A DNA stretch of 64,000 nucleotides from Albugo candida (lineage: Eukaryota; Oomycota; Peronosporomycetes; Albuginales; Albuginaceae): the NCBI GenBank assembly GCA_905220665.1, contig CAJNAR010000001.1, positions 496,001-560,000 of the forward strand, given 5' to 3'. The notes beneath the pieces are model-generated. The model made no database searches and had not been told where the DNA came from. It worked only from the letters and a program-made list of their open reading frames with translations. Below, one piece after another: positions 8,666-19,900 of the stretch. Positions within the stretch are counted from its first letter, which is position 1, and every line of letters starts with the position of its first letter. A program made the translations under genes and the position numbers.

Positions 8666-11017
8666 GCAAGCGTCTATAAGTAGCTACCCGAAAAGTTTAA
8701 AGGCGTCAAAATTGATCTTTGACGCGAATGGAGCTAAGCTTATTGTTTTGTCTACTCTGCTTTTGGATCTAAAGCAAGCACGTTCCTGTAACAAGTTAGT
8801 ACTGGGTTTGCGGTTCAAAGAAAGCCTTGAATGGTTGTGGTGAGCGTCTTTTATATGGTGGAAAGACAATTGCTGTTTGATGTGGATCTTTACACTGCTG
8901 TAAGCGGACTTACAGACATCGACAGGGTGAAAGTCTTCTATATGCTTATCGCATGTGGCTACTCATCAAGCAGCAGACATAGGGAACATGTGGGCGGAAT
9001 CGACGAGTAGCAGAAACAAGAAAACATCAACTGTTCTGCGTCTGGTTGCTTGATCGAGAGCTATACCCCCATCAGCCTAGCTTGTTATTAATCTTCGATG
9101 GCATCAATGCGTGATATTTTAAATTGTGGAAGATGATACCTATCCGATTGGCCGGTATGAGAAGACGTCATGGTATGATAAATGGATAGCTACATTGGAA
9201 ACAATTTTGAGCGTGTAGCTAAAGTCGATCAGGATAAACAACCCCTTTGCCAGCACGCGCAATCATTGCCTCCATTTATACACAAGCATTGGCAATATAG
9301 ACGTGCGACATTTACCGGATCAAAGAAACAGTCAGGCGTAAGCGAAAGCTAAGGTCCAACTATAATGACTCGATACCGCCGGCGCAGACGCTCATTACTA
9401 ATAATAGACGTGTGAGTATGCATTTAAGTTCAAAAAGCCATAGATTCGGCGCTACTGATTAGAAGCGTTTAACGATCGAAGACGGGCGCTCTTCCTTGTT
9501 CTAATCGAAGCCTCAAATGGAACGCACGGCTACCGAAAATCCATTGGCGATCGTTTGGTGGCATCTGTGGACTATTCTGATTTATTAGAGGTAATGTGAA
9601 GAGAGTGACTGGGATTGTTTGAAACGTGAGAGACGATACGTACCTGGTCTGCTTTCTTGGCAGACGAGGGAGTGGGACGCGCGATATCTGTCAAACGCCT
9701 ATTTCATAAAGGTCAATTTTCTTGGTTGCCATGCCGATTTCAAGAAACGTCAAGGAAAGCGATTCTTAAATTCTGCAAATATGCGCTGTACACGCTGCAT
9801 ATACTCAAGAATTGTCGAAAAATCGGAATGAGAATAATGCAATCCAGCAAACTAAAGAATCTAATTGAATTCTTCATTTTCTCAATCGGCTTGGCGGCTC
9901 CAGAACTTTTCAAAAGACGTCGCGTACCCTACTCTTTCACTCGGTCCCAAAGCAAAGTGGTTAATCTCCATCGCTTTCAAAGCACTATTAATTTCTCTAC
10001 CTCCATTGCTCGAAATCATCTTCCATCGTCACAGTAAACTAGAAATTTAGTGGATCGCTAGAACAAGAATTGCTACCGCAACGCGGGCAGCCGCAAACCC
10101 CAATATTACAATTCATGGTTTGGGAATTAAGGTATGTCTTGCCATCTATTAAAAAAGTACATTGAAAATTAGCTGGTTTCACTTTTGCTAGAGATTTTTC
10201 TTACTGTAACGCAAAAAAAAAAACGATTGCTACAGGATCTGATCAAAAAAGTTACTTTTTGTTATCTCTATCGCACCCTACTATGCTAGTGCTTCGCTGC
10301 GGATGTTAAGCGTCTGTTTTTTTAAGTACCTACCGAAATTATAGACTGTCGTCCAATATTGAAATTCACCAAGTACAAAAGTGGCAGAGTTTTTATTGTA
10401 GGTGATACATCTTGATTGCGAACATCATGCAAGCGATCAAGCTCCCTGATTCTTGTGTATTGGGTACGTTTGGAGTGATTGCGCTCAGTCCTAAAGTGCT
10501 ATTATCTGTTCAAAGCATGCAAATGCTGAACATCACACATGACGTGTATGTTAGATAAAAGCAGGTGAATGATTCGCACAAAGTGGATCACTGCCTCGCA
10601 TTCATCGTATCAAAAATGTTGAACAGGGAAATTAGTATTGCTTCCGTCCTAGTTGCACGTGTGCAGTAACAATGTGTCTCAGAATTCCGCTAAACTTACT
10701 CGCTTAAGCGCGTTTATTGAGTCCACAATAGCTCAGAGTGTCGAAGGATTTGGTATTGGTGTCTGAGCAGTTGTATCTGCTAGAGTACATCACTTTACTT
10801 GATTACTTGTAATCAAAATTACGTTGCTTTCTCATCCTAGCTGATCGTAAAGCTTTTGTGCATTGAATGCCATTCTCTGCTTTCGATGACACTGACGAAC
10901 TGCACATAATCGTTCAATCATATCTGGCAGAATATCAATTCCCACGAGGAGATAACGAGTTTTTGTTCAAACCTGACAGCAATTGATACCTTTACCGTCT
11001 TCTAAGCAAACGTAAAG
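8666..11017. other. Long gene-poor stretch
   Basis: About 2.3 kb without a gene I can support. Small frames (for example 9657-10037) have unremarkable translations. A 39-codon ATG frame at 10868-10987 lies just upstream of the Rab gene and could be an upstream ORF or nothing. No tRNA-like B-box sequence was spotted. Confidence 0.4.
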
Positions 11018-11928
11018 ATGGAAAGCTACGATCATTTGTTCAAGATTTTACTTATAGGTGATGCTGGTGTGGGTAAAAGCAGGTAAACACAACGTTATGA
11101 CGAGTATTGTATATGCATCATCAACTAAACTTGATAAATTATGTCCATGCAGTATGCTACTTCGTTTCACAGATGATAAGTTCGACGGAAATTTACAGAG
11201 CACAATCGGTTGCATATGCAAAGTCACATCTATACAATTTCAATTTTCGATTAACGCGAGACCTTTACTAGGAGTGGACTTCAAAGTCAAGATGATGCAA
11301 GTTGACAGTAGTCGTATAAAGGTCACAATTTGGGATACTGCTGGTCAAGAACGATTTCGCACGCTTACAAGCTCGTATTACCGGGGAGCACAAGGAATCG
11401 TACTCGGTACGAAATGATGATTGTAAAAGATTGGAATTGTATGACTCATGTGTGTAATCGCAGTTTACGACGTTTCGCGGAGAGAGACCTTCGAGAGCTT
11501 GGATACGTGGTTGCGAGAAATAGAGATCTATAGTCCAGCTGGTGGGAGAGATGTGGTCAAGCTTTTGGTGGGAAATAAAGTGGACAAGGTAAATTATCAA
11601 CTTGGAATGGATGATTGACCAAACAAATAGTCATACTGACGAGTATTGCAGCAGGAACGTTCTATTAGTCGCAAAGAAGCCGAAGATTGGGCAAGAAACA
11701 AGGGAATGTTGTTTCTAGAAAGTAGCGCCAAGACTCGTATTGGGATCCTACAAGTTTTTGATGAAGTAGTGCAAAAGGTAGTGTGTTTGACTTCCGCAGA
11801 GATCAAACCACTCACATTTGTCTCTTTAGATCTTGGAGAATCCATTGTTGCTAGCCAGTACAGCCCCGCGTACACGAGGCCAAAAACTGTCGAATCATAC
11901 CGAGTCTGCAGGAACTGCTTGTTGTTGA
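11018..11928 (+). CDS. Rab18-like small GTPase
   Basis: Six exons: 11018-11082, 11153-11208, 11272-11406, 11464-11588, 11652-11777 and 11830-11928, giving 201 aa; every intron is GT-AG, 52-70 nt, and keeps phase. All GTPase motifs are present: P-loop GDAGVGKSS, switch I threonine (QSTIGVDF), DTAGQE, NKVD and ESSAK. The YYRGAQGIVLVYDV block is a classic Rab family signature, and DTAGQERFRTLTSSYYRG with this effector loop is closest to Rab18. The protein ends in TACC, giving a double-cysteine geranylgeranylation site for membrane anchoring. Rab18 proteins act at the ER, Golgi and lipid droplets; the subfamily call is by pattern only. Intron 4 could end at either of two AGs, changing one glutamine. 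Confidence 0.95.
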
Positions 11929-12498
11929 TCGAAAGCCATAATTCACATATAATTAAGGACCCTTACATACTTGTATCCCTGTCCCAACTTATACTTCGAC
12001 TAGAACATGCCGACAGCTAATAAAGGCGTCCTGGTGAAATGGTCGGAGATAGTTCTATACTTCTTAGAGATGCTAACGATCGATTCTATACAGTGATCCA
12101 CCGACAAAGCAGTATCTTCTCCATCTGAATGAAACAGCTGTGCAGGTATTCCATTCACGTTCTCTAGATACACACGTGCTCATGTCATATGTAGCATCGT
12201 TTTGTTATCGAAGACTTGGATGATTCACATTTATTCATAATTCCGGATCCCAAAGTGATTACATTCATAAAGAAGAAAGTGGACGAATGGAACGAAAAAA
12301 ACACATATCAACATCCAACCGGCTAAACTGTAGCGAAATCATTTTCACTAATTAGTCGATAATGTAGGAATTATACTTTGAGAGTGGTTCTACACTGTCT
12401 CCCCCGATGAAGGAATGCGCACGCGACCAGGTTCCCTGAATTGAGATTTTGATGGACTATGTTGTTTTGTACTCGGTGATTGCGACTTTGAAGCGTCA
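11929..12498. other. Intergenic between convergent genes
   Basis: About 570 bp between the Rab gene and the RING-Ubl gene. A minus-strand frame ending at 12390 overlaps the RING-Ubl gene in another frame; its Ser/Pro-rich end could be an alternative C-terminus but is not otherwise supported. Confidence 0.4.
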
Positions 12499-13148
12499 TC
12501 ACGATTTTGCTGAACGGGTTGATAATATGAATTCTTGGAAAAAGAGCAGATAAAATGATAGAAGAGAACGAATGGAAGGTATAGCAGCTGCAATAGTCGA
12601 CTGAAATCTGCTCTCTTGCACAGTATTGCCATCCAATTGCACAACTCTATTTTGGAACGCATGATCAACCAACAGTATACTAGAGGAGCTGCACGTGCCT
12701 GTAGTCGTAACTTTCTTCTCCGACCCGAAGAGCTGAACAGTTGTTCCAGGCCAGACATCATCTTTTTTCAGTAGCTTGCCTTTATGAATGAGTCGTGCTT
12801 TCTCTCTGTCAAAAAAGACAGTACTCAAATATCAATCCCTCCAAGTCATTGCATGCCGTACAGATCAAACAGGTCTGCTAACAAGCTTGATGGGTCTTCT
12901 ACAAACCAGATAGATACGTGAAGGATGTATATCACATTACAAAACTTGATTTTTGTGGGTTGAATGTTCAGTTCATCGGCCTGTGTGGTCACAACACGCA
13001 CCACCGAGTCGCACGCTGGGCACAGATTCTTATCTCTAGACAGCTTCTTGCATATGCAAGACTGGCAAAACATATGATTACAATCGGTCCTGCACATATC
13101 CTTCAGCGATTGTATCGTTCTACAGCATATTTGGCAGTCTATAGGCAT
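12499..13148 (-). CDS. RING finger - ubiquitin-like domain protein with C-terminal hydrophobic segment
   Basis: Exons 12862-13148 and 12806-12861 as intron (56 nt), then 12499-12805; 197 aa in phase from the ATG at 13148. The protein opens directly with a C3HC4-type RING: CQIC at residues 5-8, then CRTDCNHMFCQSC and CPAC, typical of ubiquitin E3 ligases. The splice joins ADLFDL to EKARLIHKGKLLKKDDVWPG, creating a ubiquitin-like fold pattern (IHKGKLL followed by GTTVQLFGS). Near the C-terminus, IPSIRSLLSFYLLFFQEFIL could be a membrane anchor. A RING followed by an internal Ubl and a tail anchor is an unusual order. The substrate is unknown; a role in membrane-associated ubiquitination is inference. 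The unspliced first ORF would stop after DLYGMQ and lose the Ubl. Confidence 0.72.
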
Positions 13149-13969
13149 TCTCGAAGGTGGTAAATTTCGAACTTAGCAAAACGTTACAGTAAAACAATAG
13201 AAAAGCTTCATTCATCTGGATATTTACGAGTAAAGACTGTCTCCGCGCTTATACGTATTCACTACTCGTGACGTTTGCCAAGTTTGTATGATTGCATTGA
13301 CTTCGGATAGATGAAGTACCATCATCTTCGTCTTTTTCTTGGAACTTCACCCATGCTACGAATCATCACATTTGTGGAGAATGTCTGGTATGTTGAGATG
13401 GGATTGCATTGGTGTGGCAATTTCCCTTCAAGGTTCTTTTTGCAGCAAAATGTACAGAATAAAACATGGATGCGACCTAAAAATGCGTTTGATAGGAAGT
13501 AATAAACAGTACTACTACATCAATCTTACTGCCCACATAGACAATCAACGACACTAAGCTCAATGTTTTTCTTACTATATGAGTAATGCCAGAAAATGAC
13601 TATAATTCGCTTGGGATTAGCCCCAAACCCAGGGATAAGGTGAGTAATTCTTTGATAGAGATAGATGCAGCAACGTCTAACGACGTGTAGACACGGGGCG
13701 AGCAATACTCTTTCTAGCGAAAAGCAACCTATCAAATAGCTAGGAGATCTGGTCACACCAAATGACTATAATTATAAGGCACCCTTTTTGTAAACTCTTT
13801 ATATTCTATATCGCTCAATCGCCCACACCTGCCACTTTCTCGGAAATATAAATACTGTTGTTCCACCATCTTGTGATCCACAAACAGCAGTGTGTAAATC
13901 TAAATAAAGAACTTACTGAATATCAAAAATAAATTAAGCGCAATAAACACCAGACTCCAATCGAAGTAC
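13149..13969. other. Divergent intergenic region
   Basis: About 820 bp separating the minus-strand RING-Ubl gene from the plus-strand RGS-DENN gene. It must hold both promoters; no coding unit was recognised, only short frames. Confidence 0.5.
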
Positions 13970-16910
13970 ATGGTGTATGAGGCATCCACCGAGCCTTCTC
14001 TGTGCATCGATAATGCACATCTCTTGCGAGAAATCAACACTGGAGCACCGTCCGAATACGATGCCTCTCAAACGCGTGATATCACACTAGAGGACGTAAT
14101 CCGTGACTCGATGATGCAGTCAAGCTTCCTTCAGTACTTATCGACATTCGATAAAAAAGGATTCGCTCGTTTTTTATTTCTGTGAGTTCTTTTTACTTGA
14201 GGTGAATACAATTGATTTTCTGATGGTAACGCTTTCTTCTTATAGTGTAAGCGTCGACGAATTTAAGAACTTGCTCGGTCACGAACACTCCGTTACCAAC
14301 CCAAGAAGAATTCACACTGTACTCAAGTCGGAAGGCGCTGAACCTGCTGCCTCATCTTACATGCCCAACACATTAAATCGACGGATAGCGTACGCAAAAA
14401 AGATCATTTCCAAGTTTATGAGCAAAGACTCGTACTTGGACATCGCGTCGGAAAATCTACAAGTATTCAACAAGTCTGTGTGGGCATTCGGCAGCTTCTT
14501 ACGTCGGGATTTGATGATGTGCTCAGGTATATGCTTTAAAGCGGATCTATTCCAAGAGGTTGAGACTGTAGTCAAACACGCGCTGGAACCGTCTCTCTGC
14601 AATTTTAAAAACACAACAGAGTTCGAAGATCTTGTGCAAAGTTTCAACATTGAGTCGCTTTGCTTCACAGAGGTACGCCTGCCAAAATCTGCTGCTTGCT
14701 ACCAAAGCATGCCTCGTACGATCAAAGAAAATGTGATCAAAACGATACAATCGTGCACGTCCGAAATCTTGTCAGATTCGTCTATCTTTCATCCTCAATT
14801 ATCTGCGCTTCGGTCTGCAAAGAATAGAATCCGTGGGAAGAAAAACTTCACACACAATAGTCTTTCCTTTCCATTACGAGACACGTATCTGACTTTGGAG
14901 CGTGTCTTGAACAATCGTCGTCTATGTAGCGTCTTTTGGGTGTATTTATACAAAGAGCGAATACATCAGCCTTTGAGTCTGTGGATGGAATTTCGTCATC
15001 AATTATTACCAGTACTTGAACAGCTACGGAACATTTTGGTCGAGTCAGAGACAGCCGATACAGAAACTGATGGCCAAGATACCAGAGAACTCGCACTTCA
15101 ACTCATCAACTTATCTACTCGCATCATCAAAAAGTACTTGATCGTCGGTGCCAGTGCCCAGATCTACCTCATTGGTGACACCGAGCAAGCCGCTATGCAA
15201 GATTTTGTAGACCACACGAATCAAGTCGTGCAGCAACATGCATTCACGGTCCCAGATTTGGATATAATGATATCCCACGTTTTGTTTCTTTCAGAAAAGT
15301 TGGAATATGATCTCAATGTGAACCATTTTGTTCGTTTTATGGGTAGTTCATCTTTCAAATCAATAGTCTCATCGTATCAAGGCCGATTATTGTGCTCTTC
15401 AGGCTTAGTTGAATTTCAGGGTCGAGCAGAGAATGCCAATTACGCATCGATGGTTCGAATGTCGCAAGATACACTGAGTGATTCGGATACCTCTTCTGAA
15501 ACGAGTATGACAACATTACAGGAACTATTTCACTGTATGAATGTCGCATCTCATCAACCGCAACGTATTCGTACCAAAACGTTCACACTGGAAGAATTGG
15601 TTGAAAATCATGGGCTACCCAAGGATTTGACTACACCGATCAGCAGTGTGATATCATTCCAGTATGACCGAAAGGATCAGAAAATGAAGAAACAGCTTTT
15701 ATTCACCTTGTCCAATACGGAGGCGGGAGTCTCTTATCATCATACAATTCCAGAGCACGTCGAAGTATTTTTCTGTCCTGAAGGCGCAGGCGTGATCCGG
15801 GCAAAGACCAGACCGCCAACCAAACTCTACCACATGACAATCGGAAATCTAGAAAAGTCGTTTTATGCCGCTTGTCTGACGCGCTATGTTGCTGTCACAG
15901 AAAAGATGCCATTGGGACCTTTGGAGCAACTCTTACACGATGAAGATGGTTTGGAAGTGTATATTCCAGTCGGGTTATGTATCATCAGTCGATTTCCGCT
16001 CCTCAACACGATGAGATATCGGCTAGATCAATTGCATTCTTCCTTGCAATCGGATGAAAGTTACCTTAATTCTACGGATTGGACACCATCCTCCACACAA
16101 CTAAGTGCTTTATTAGCTCCATACAAGGCTCCGCTTCACGTTGAATCGTCATTATCTTCTACAGCAAAGACACACCAGCGTTATCAAGACTTTTCGATGG
16201 GAGATCTATTCCGGTGCTTGTCTAAACAAAACATCATTGCGTTGGTGAGCTGTGTGATGTTGGAGCGCCAAATTGTGCTCGTAAGCTCCTCTTACTCAGT
16301 ACTGACTTGCGTTGGAGTATCCTTGAAATCGCTGCTTTCTCCATTGATATGGAGTCACATCTTTGCACCAATTTTACCGAAATCGATGCTTGAGTGCCTC
16401 CAGTGCCCAACACCTTATTTATTCGGCATTCACACGAGTTATCAAGCTGAGATGATGGAAATTCTGCACAACGAAGGCACAGGTGACAATGTTATCGTGG
16501 TTGACTTGGATGCAGATCGACTCATCGGTAAAGCAATCCAATTGGTTCCTGTTTCAGTCTACTCAAGCCTTCAATACAACCTCGAGAAATTATGTAGACC
16601 GGGTAGCGATCTTATCAGCAGTGATCACACCTCTTTCCTCGACTCAACATCATTATCAAATCCACAATGGACCGCTACAGAGGAAGTAGAAAATCGCTTT
16701 CGTGGAATTCGAGCTTGCTTCGAGTCTGTGCTTGACGAGATGATGACCGAGATGGAAGAATATCGATTTGTTTTGTCCGACGATTTCGACTTTGTGGTTG
16801 TATTTGACAATCAGCAATACTTACAGAACCTTCCTCCAGCTTCGCGGGACTTTTATCTCCAGTTTCTCGAGACTCAAGTCTTCTCGCATGCGATCGCGAC
16901 AGTCAAGTGA
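13970..16910 (+). CDS. Tandem RGS - DENN domain protein
   Basis: Exons 13970-14181 and 14246-16910 (64-nt intron with strong GTGAGT donor), 958 aa. The splice joins two halves of an RGS helix bundle (FLQYLSTFDKKGFARFLFL to VSVDEFKNLLGHE). Residues about 30-240 read as one RGS domain, and about 295-475 as a second (TLERVLNNRRLCSVFWVYL, then IIKKYLIVGASAQIYL and HFVRFMGSSSF). From about 560 onward are DENN modules: an upstream segment, the core SCVMLERQIVLVSSSYSVL and SPLIWSHIFAPILP, VIVVDLDADRL, and a dDENN-like end. RGS domains speed GTP hydrolysis on G-alpha proteins, and DENN modules are exchange factors for Rab GTPases, so the fusion would link heterotrimeric G-protein signalling to membrane traffic; that link is inference. 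A Rab gene lies 2 kb upstream, but nothing shows they work together. Confidence 0.85.
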
Positions 16911-16978
16911 AGTTGGAATGATGATATTTCGGGCAATTAACTATCGACTATTTATTCAATCTGTCATATTGGATTCTA

Positions 16979-19900
16979 TCACATGAGAGCACACGGCTTT
17001 TCATCCGTTCGTTGTTCCAAACAAGTGTCCAGTTGACCCGTTAGAGTGGGAGCAGCTGCAAATGCGAAATTTCGTTTAAAGTACCCACATAGAAGTCGAT
17101 GTTCCTTGCGCAAAAGTTCGTATGTCTTGTCGACTATTATATATACATACTCGCATGTGGGCAGGGAAGTTTGAGTGGCTTTATATGCATGCTCGCATGC
17201 AACTTGAAGGCGAAAGGCGACTGTGGAAATGCGTAATGCAGCGACATATGCCGATGATCCTTTCAAAGTATGCGCATCTCGTTGAATCAATGAGAAGTCC
17301 CTGGAGTGATACGACAATTCAATCCGAGACATGATCTGATCACAATTGACCCAAAACTTTTCCAGTAAATTGACAAATAAGTCTTCATGGCCACCACATT
17401 GCTCCACACCAAGCGCGTAATTGATTGGATCTCCTTCGGGAATGGTAATGTCAAGAGGGTCGATGCTGGTGGACGCAGGCGAATCTAAGAATATGTGAAC
17501 AGATTGTTCTGAATCAGGAATCCTTGGAACTTCCTTTCTATGTGGTAACGGACTCAAAGCGTCTTGTTGGCGCCCTACCCGATCATCGGGATTGTGAGTC
17601 TGTAGTTGGTGACGAGCTCGATCGCAGCTTTGAGTATCTCTTTGATCATGCTGCAATAAAATATCGCTTATAGATTCAAATGGGATCATTTTTTCCCTCT
17701 CTGCACTGCCTCGATGTTTCTCCTTACTCGGCACTGGTGGATGACTCCACAATGTCGGGTTGTTTTCTGAAGACATGTGTCGATGCGATTTTTGACGACG
17801 AACTTTATTACGCGCTCGACCGAAAAAGCTTTCTCGATCTGAATTTTGCCTGGATCGAGACCTTTGTGACTGATTATGACTTGGAATCATTTGCTTCATT
17901 TCCTCGTTTTGTGCGCCACTCTTTTCTTCTTCGTTAGAGTTTCTATCGACAGTGTTATGGAAAGCAGCCGGAAGCGTTGCTGACAAAATGGAGTCTCGGT
18001 GGGTCTTCCATGCTGTGTAAAATATAGAGTCTCCGAGCGATGAGCGCAATGATAGAGACTGGTTTGCTGTCGACGATCCACAGCTGAAAATACTGTTGAC
18101 ACCACTTCGGAAGGAATACGTTCCTTGCTGATACTGCGAAGCAGCAACTGGGTTATCCATCTCTAAATTTGAGATTGCACTCGCCAAATCTAATTGCTGC
18201 ATGTGGTGTGAGGCTGGCATTAGGCCTGGTTCTGACTGCTCGGAGACTTGTTCCGTTCGCCTGTAAAGCTTCTTACCATCACAGAGCGCGACATGTGGTG
18301 CGACTGGGTACTTTGGTGACGGCGATAATGTCGCTCGGGCAAGTGCATTCCCACTTCGCTCGAATAGACGTGGAGACGGAATTGTCGTGACTCGAAGACC
18401 ATCGCATTTGGACTTGGTGTACGGCTCAGAGTTTGTAATTGCCGATCTCATCTCTGTGAGGTCATCGCCCGAGATCGGAGAAATTGGTCGGAAGATATTC
18501 GACTGCATATCAAGGCCAAGATACTTGGCCCTCCTCCAATGTCGAACAGCTTTTCGCAACGTCACCTTTGAAATCGGCTTGACAATAAATTCATCCATGC
18601 CTGCATCAACGCATTTTTGACGATCGCCACTCATGGCATAGGCCGTCAAACCAAGAATTGGTACTCGTGGAAGACTGTATTCAGCCTCGTATTGTCGAAT
18701 CAGGCGTGTCGCTGTATATCCATCCATCACTGGCATCTCACAATCCATAAAGATCATATCAAACTTTGCATTATCCTTAGCATACGCTTGGACAGCTTGC
18801 TGACCATTGGCTTCCCATTGTAGTAGATGATCATCCTCTTGAAGATAACATTTCACAACTTCCCAATTAAACTCGTTGTCCTCGACAACTAAGATGTGCG
18901 CTTGATTCGGCACCACGCTGACCGGAATCGATATTGATTCCAAGCTGCTACTGCAATCTCCTTTAATCGTATTTGAATGTTGCTCGTCTTCAGATAGATA
19001 TGCTGCTGCTTTGGATATGACGAGATCAATATTCTCCGAATACAAATCGTCATCAGCACGATGAAGGATCAGTTGTTCTTCATCCAGCAACCTCACAATC
19101 ACTGTAAAGTAAAAGTTGGAGCCTTGATTAAGCTCACTTGCCACATCAATTGCTCCGTCCATCAACTCGACTAGCTGTTTGCATATTGCCAGCCCCAAGC
19201 CCGATCCTGTCGGATTATTTGGTCGAGTTCTCTCTAGCTTTGAAAAAAGACAAAAAAGCCTCGAACGATCCTCAGCATCCATGCCCACCCCAGTGTCAAT
19301 GACCTGGAACAAGAGTTTTTTGAATTGTGGTGGTAATGCCGGCTCATCAACAACGCTACATGCCACCGTGATAGATCCTTCCGATGTGAACTTGATCGCA
19401 TTAGACAGCAGATTGAGCAAAATTTGACGTAGACGCACAACGTCTCCGATGACTTGTTTTGGTACGTCATCACTGCACTCTTGTTGCAGTAGAATGTTTC
19501 GTTCTCGAGCTTTAAATTGGAATATCTCAATTGAATAGTCCAGCAGATCATTCATATGGAACGGAGCCGCAGTGATTTCCATGTGGCCAGTCTCAATCTT
19601 GGACAGATCTAGAATGTCATTGATCAAATTAAGTAGCAATGAGCCTGACACATACGCCATATGCACATGACGTTCAGAATCTCTATCCAGCCCTCTTTTA
19701 TCCTTTAATAGTTCCAGCATTCCCAGGATGCTGTTGAGTGGTGTGCGTAACTCATGGCTGAAAGACGCAAGAAAATTCACTTTGGCTTCTTCCATGTACT
19801 TACGAGCTGTATAATCTTGTCCAACTCCAATAGCACCCCGGATGTTTCCATGCATGTCTTTCTTACTGGAGGCATTAACCAGCAAAAGCAGGTAGAAACC

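Noticed and set aside
12862..12950. A 42-nt intron inside the RING exon (GTAATG...TTGTAG)
   Set aside because: Removing it creates an in-frame stop (TTT TAA), so read-through to the later 56-nt intron is preferred.
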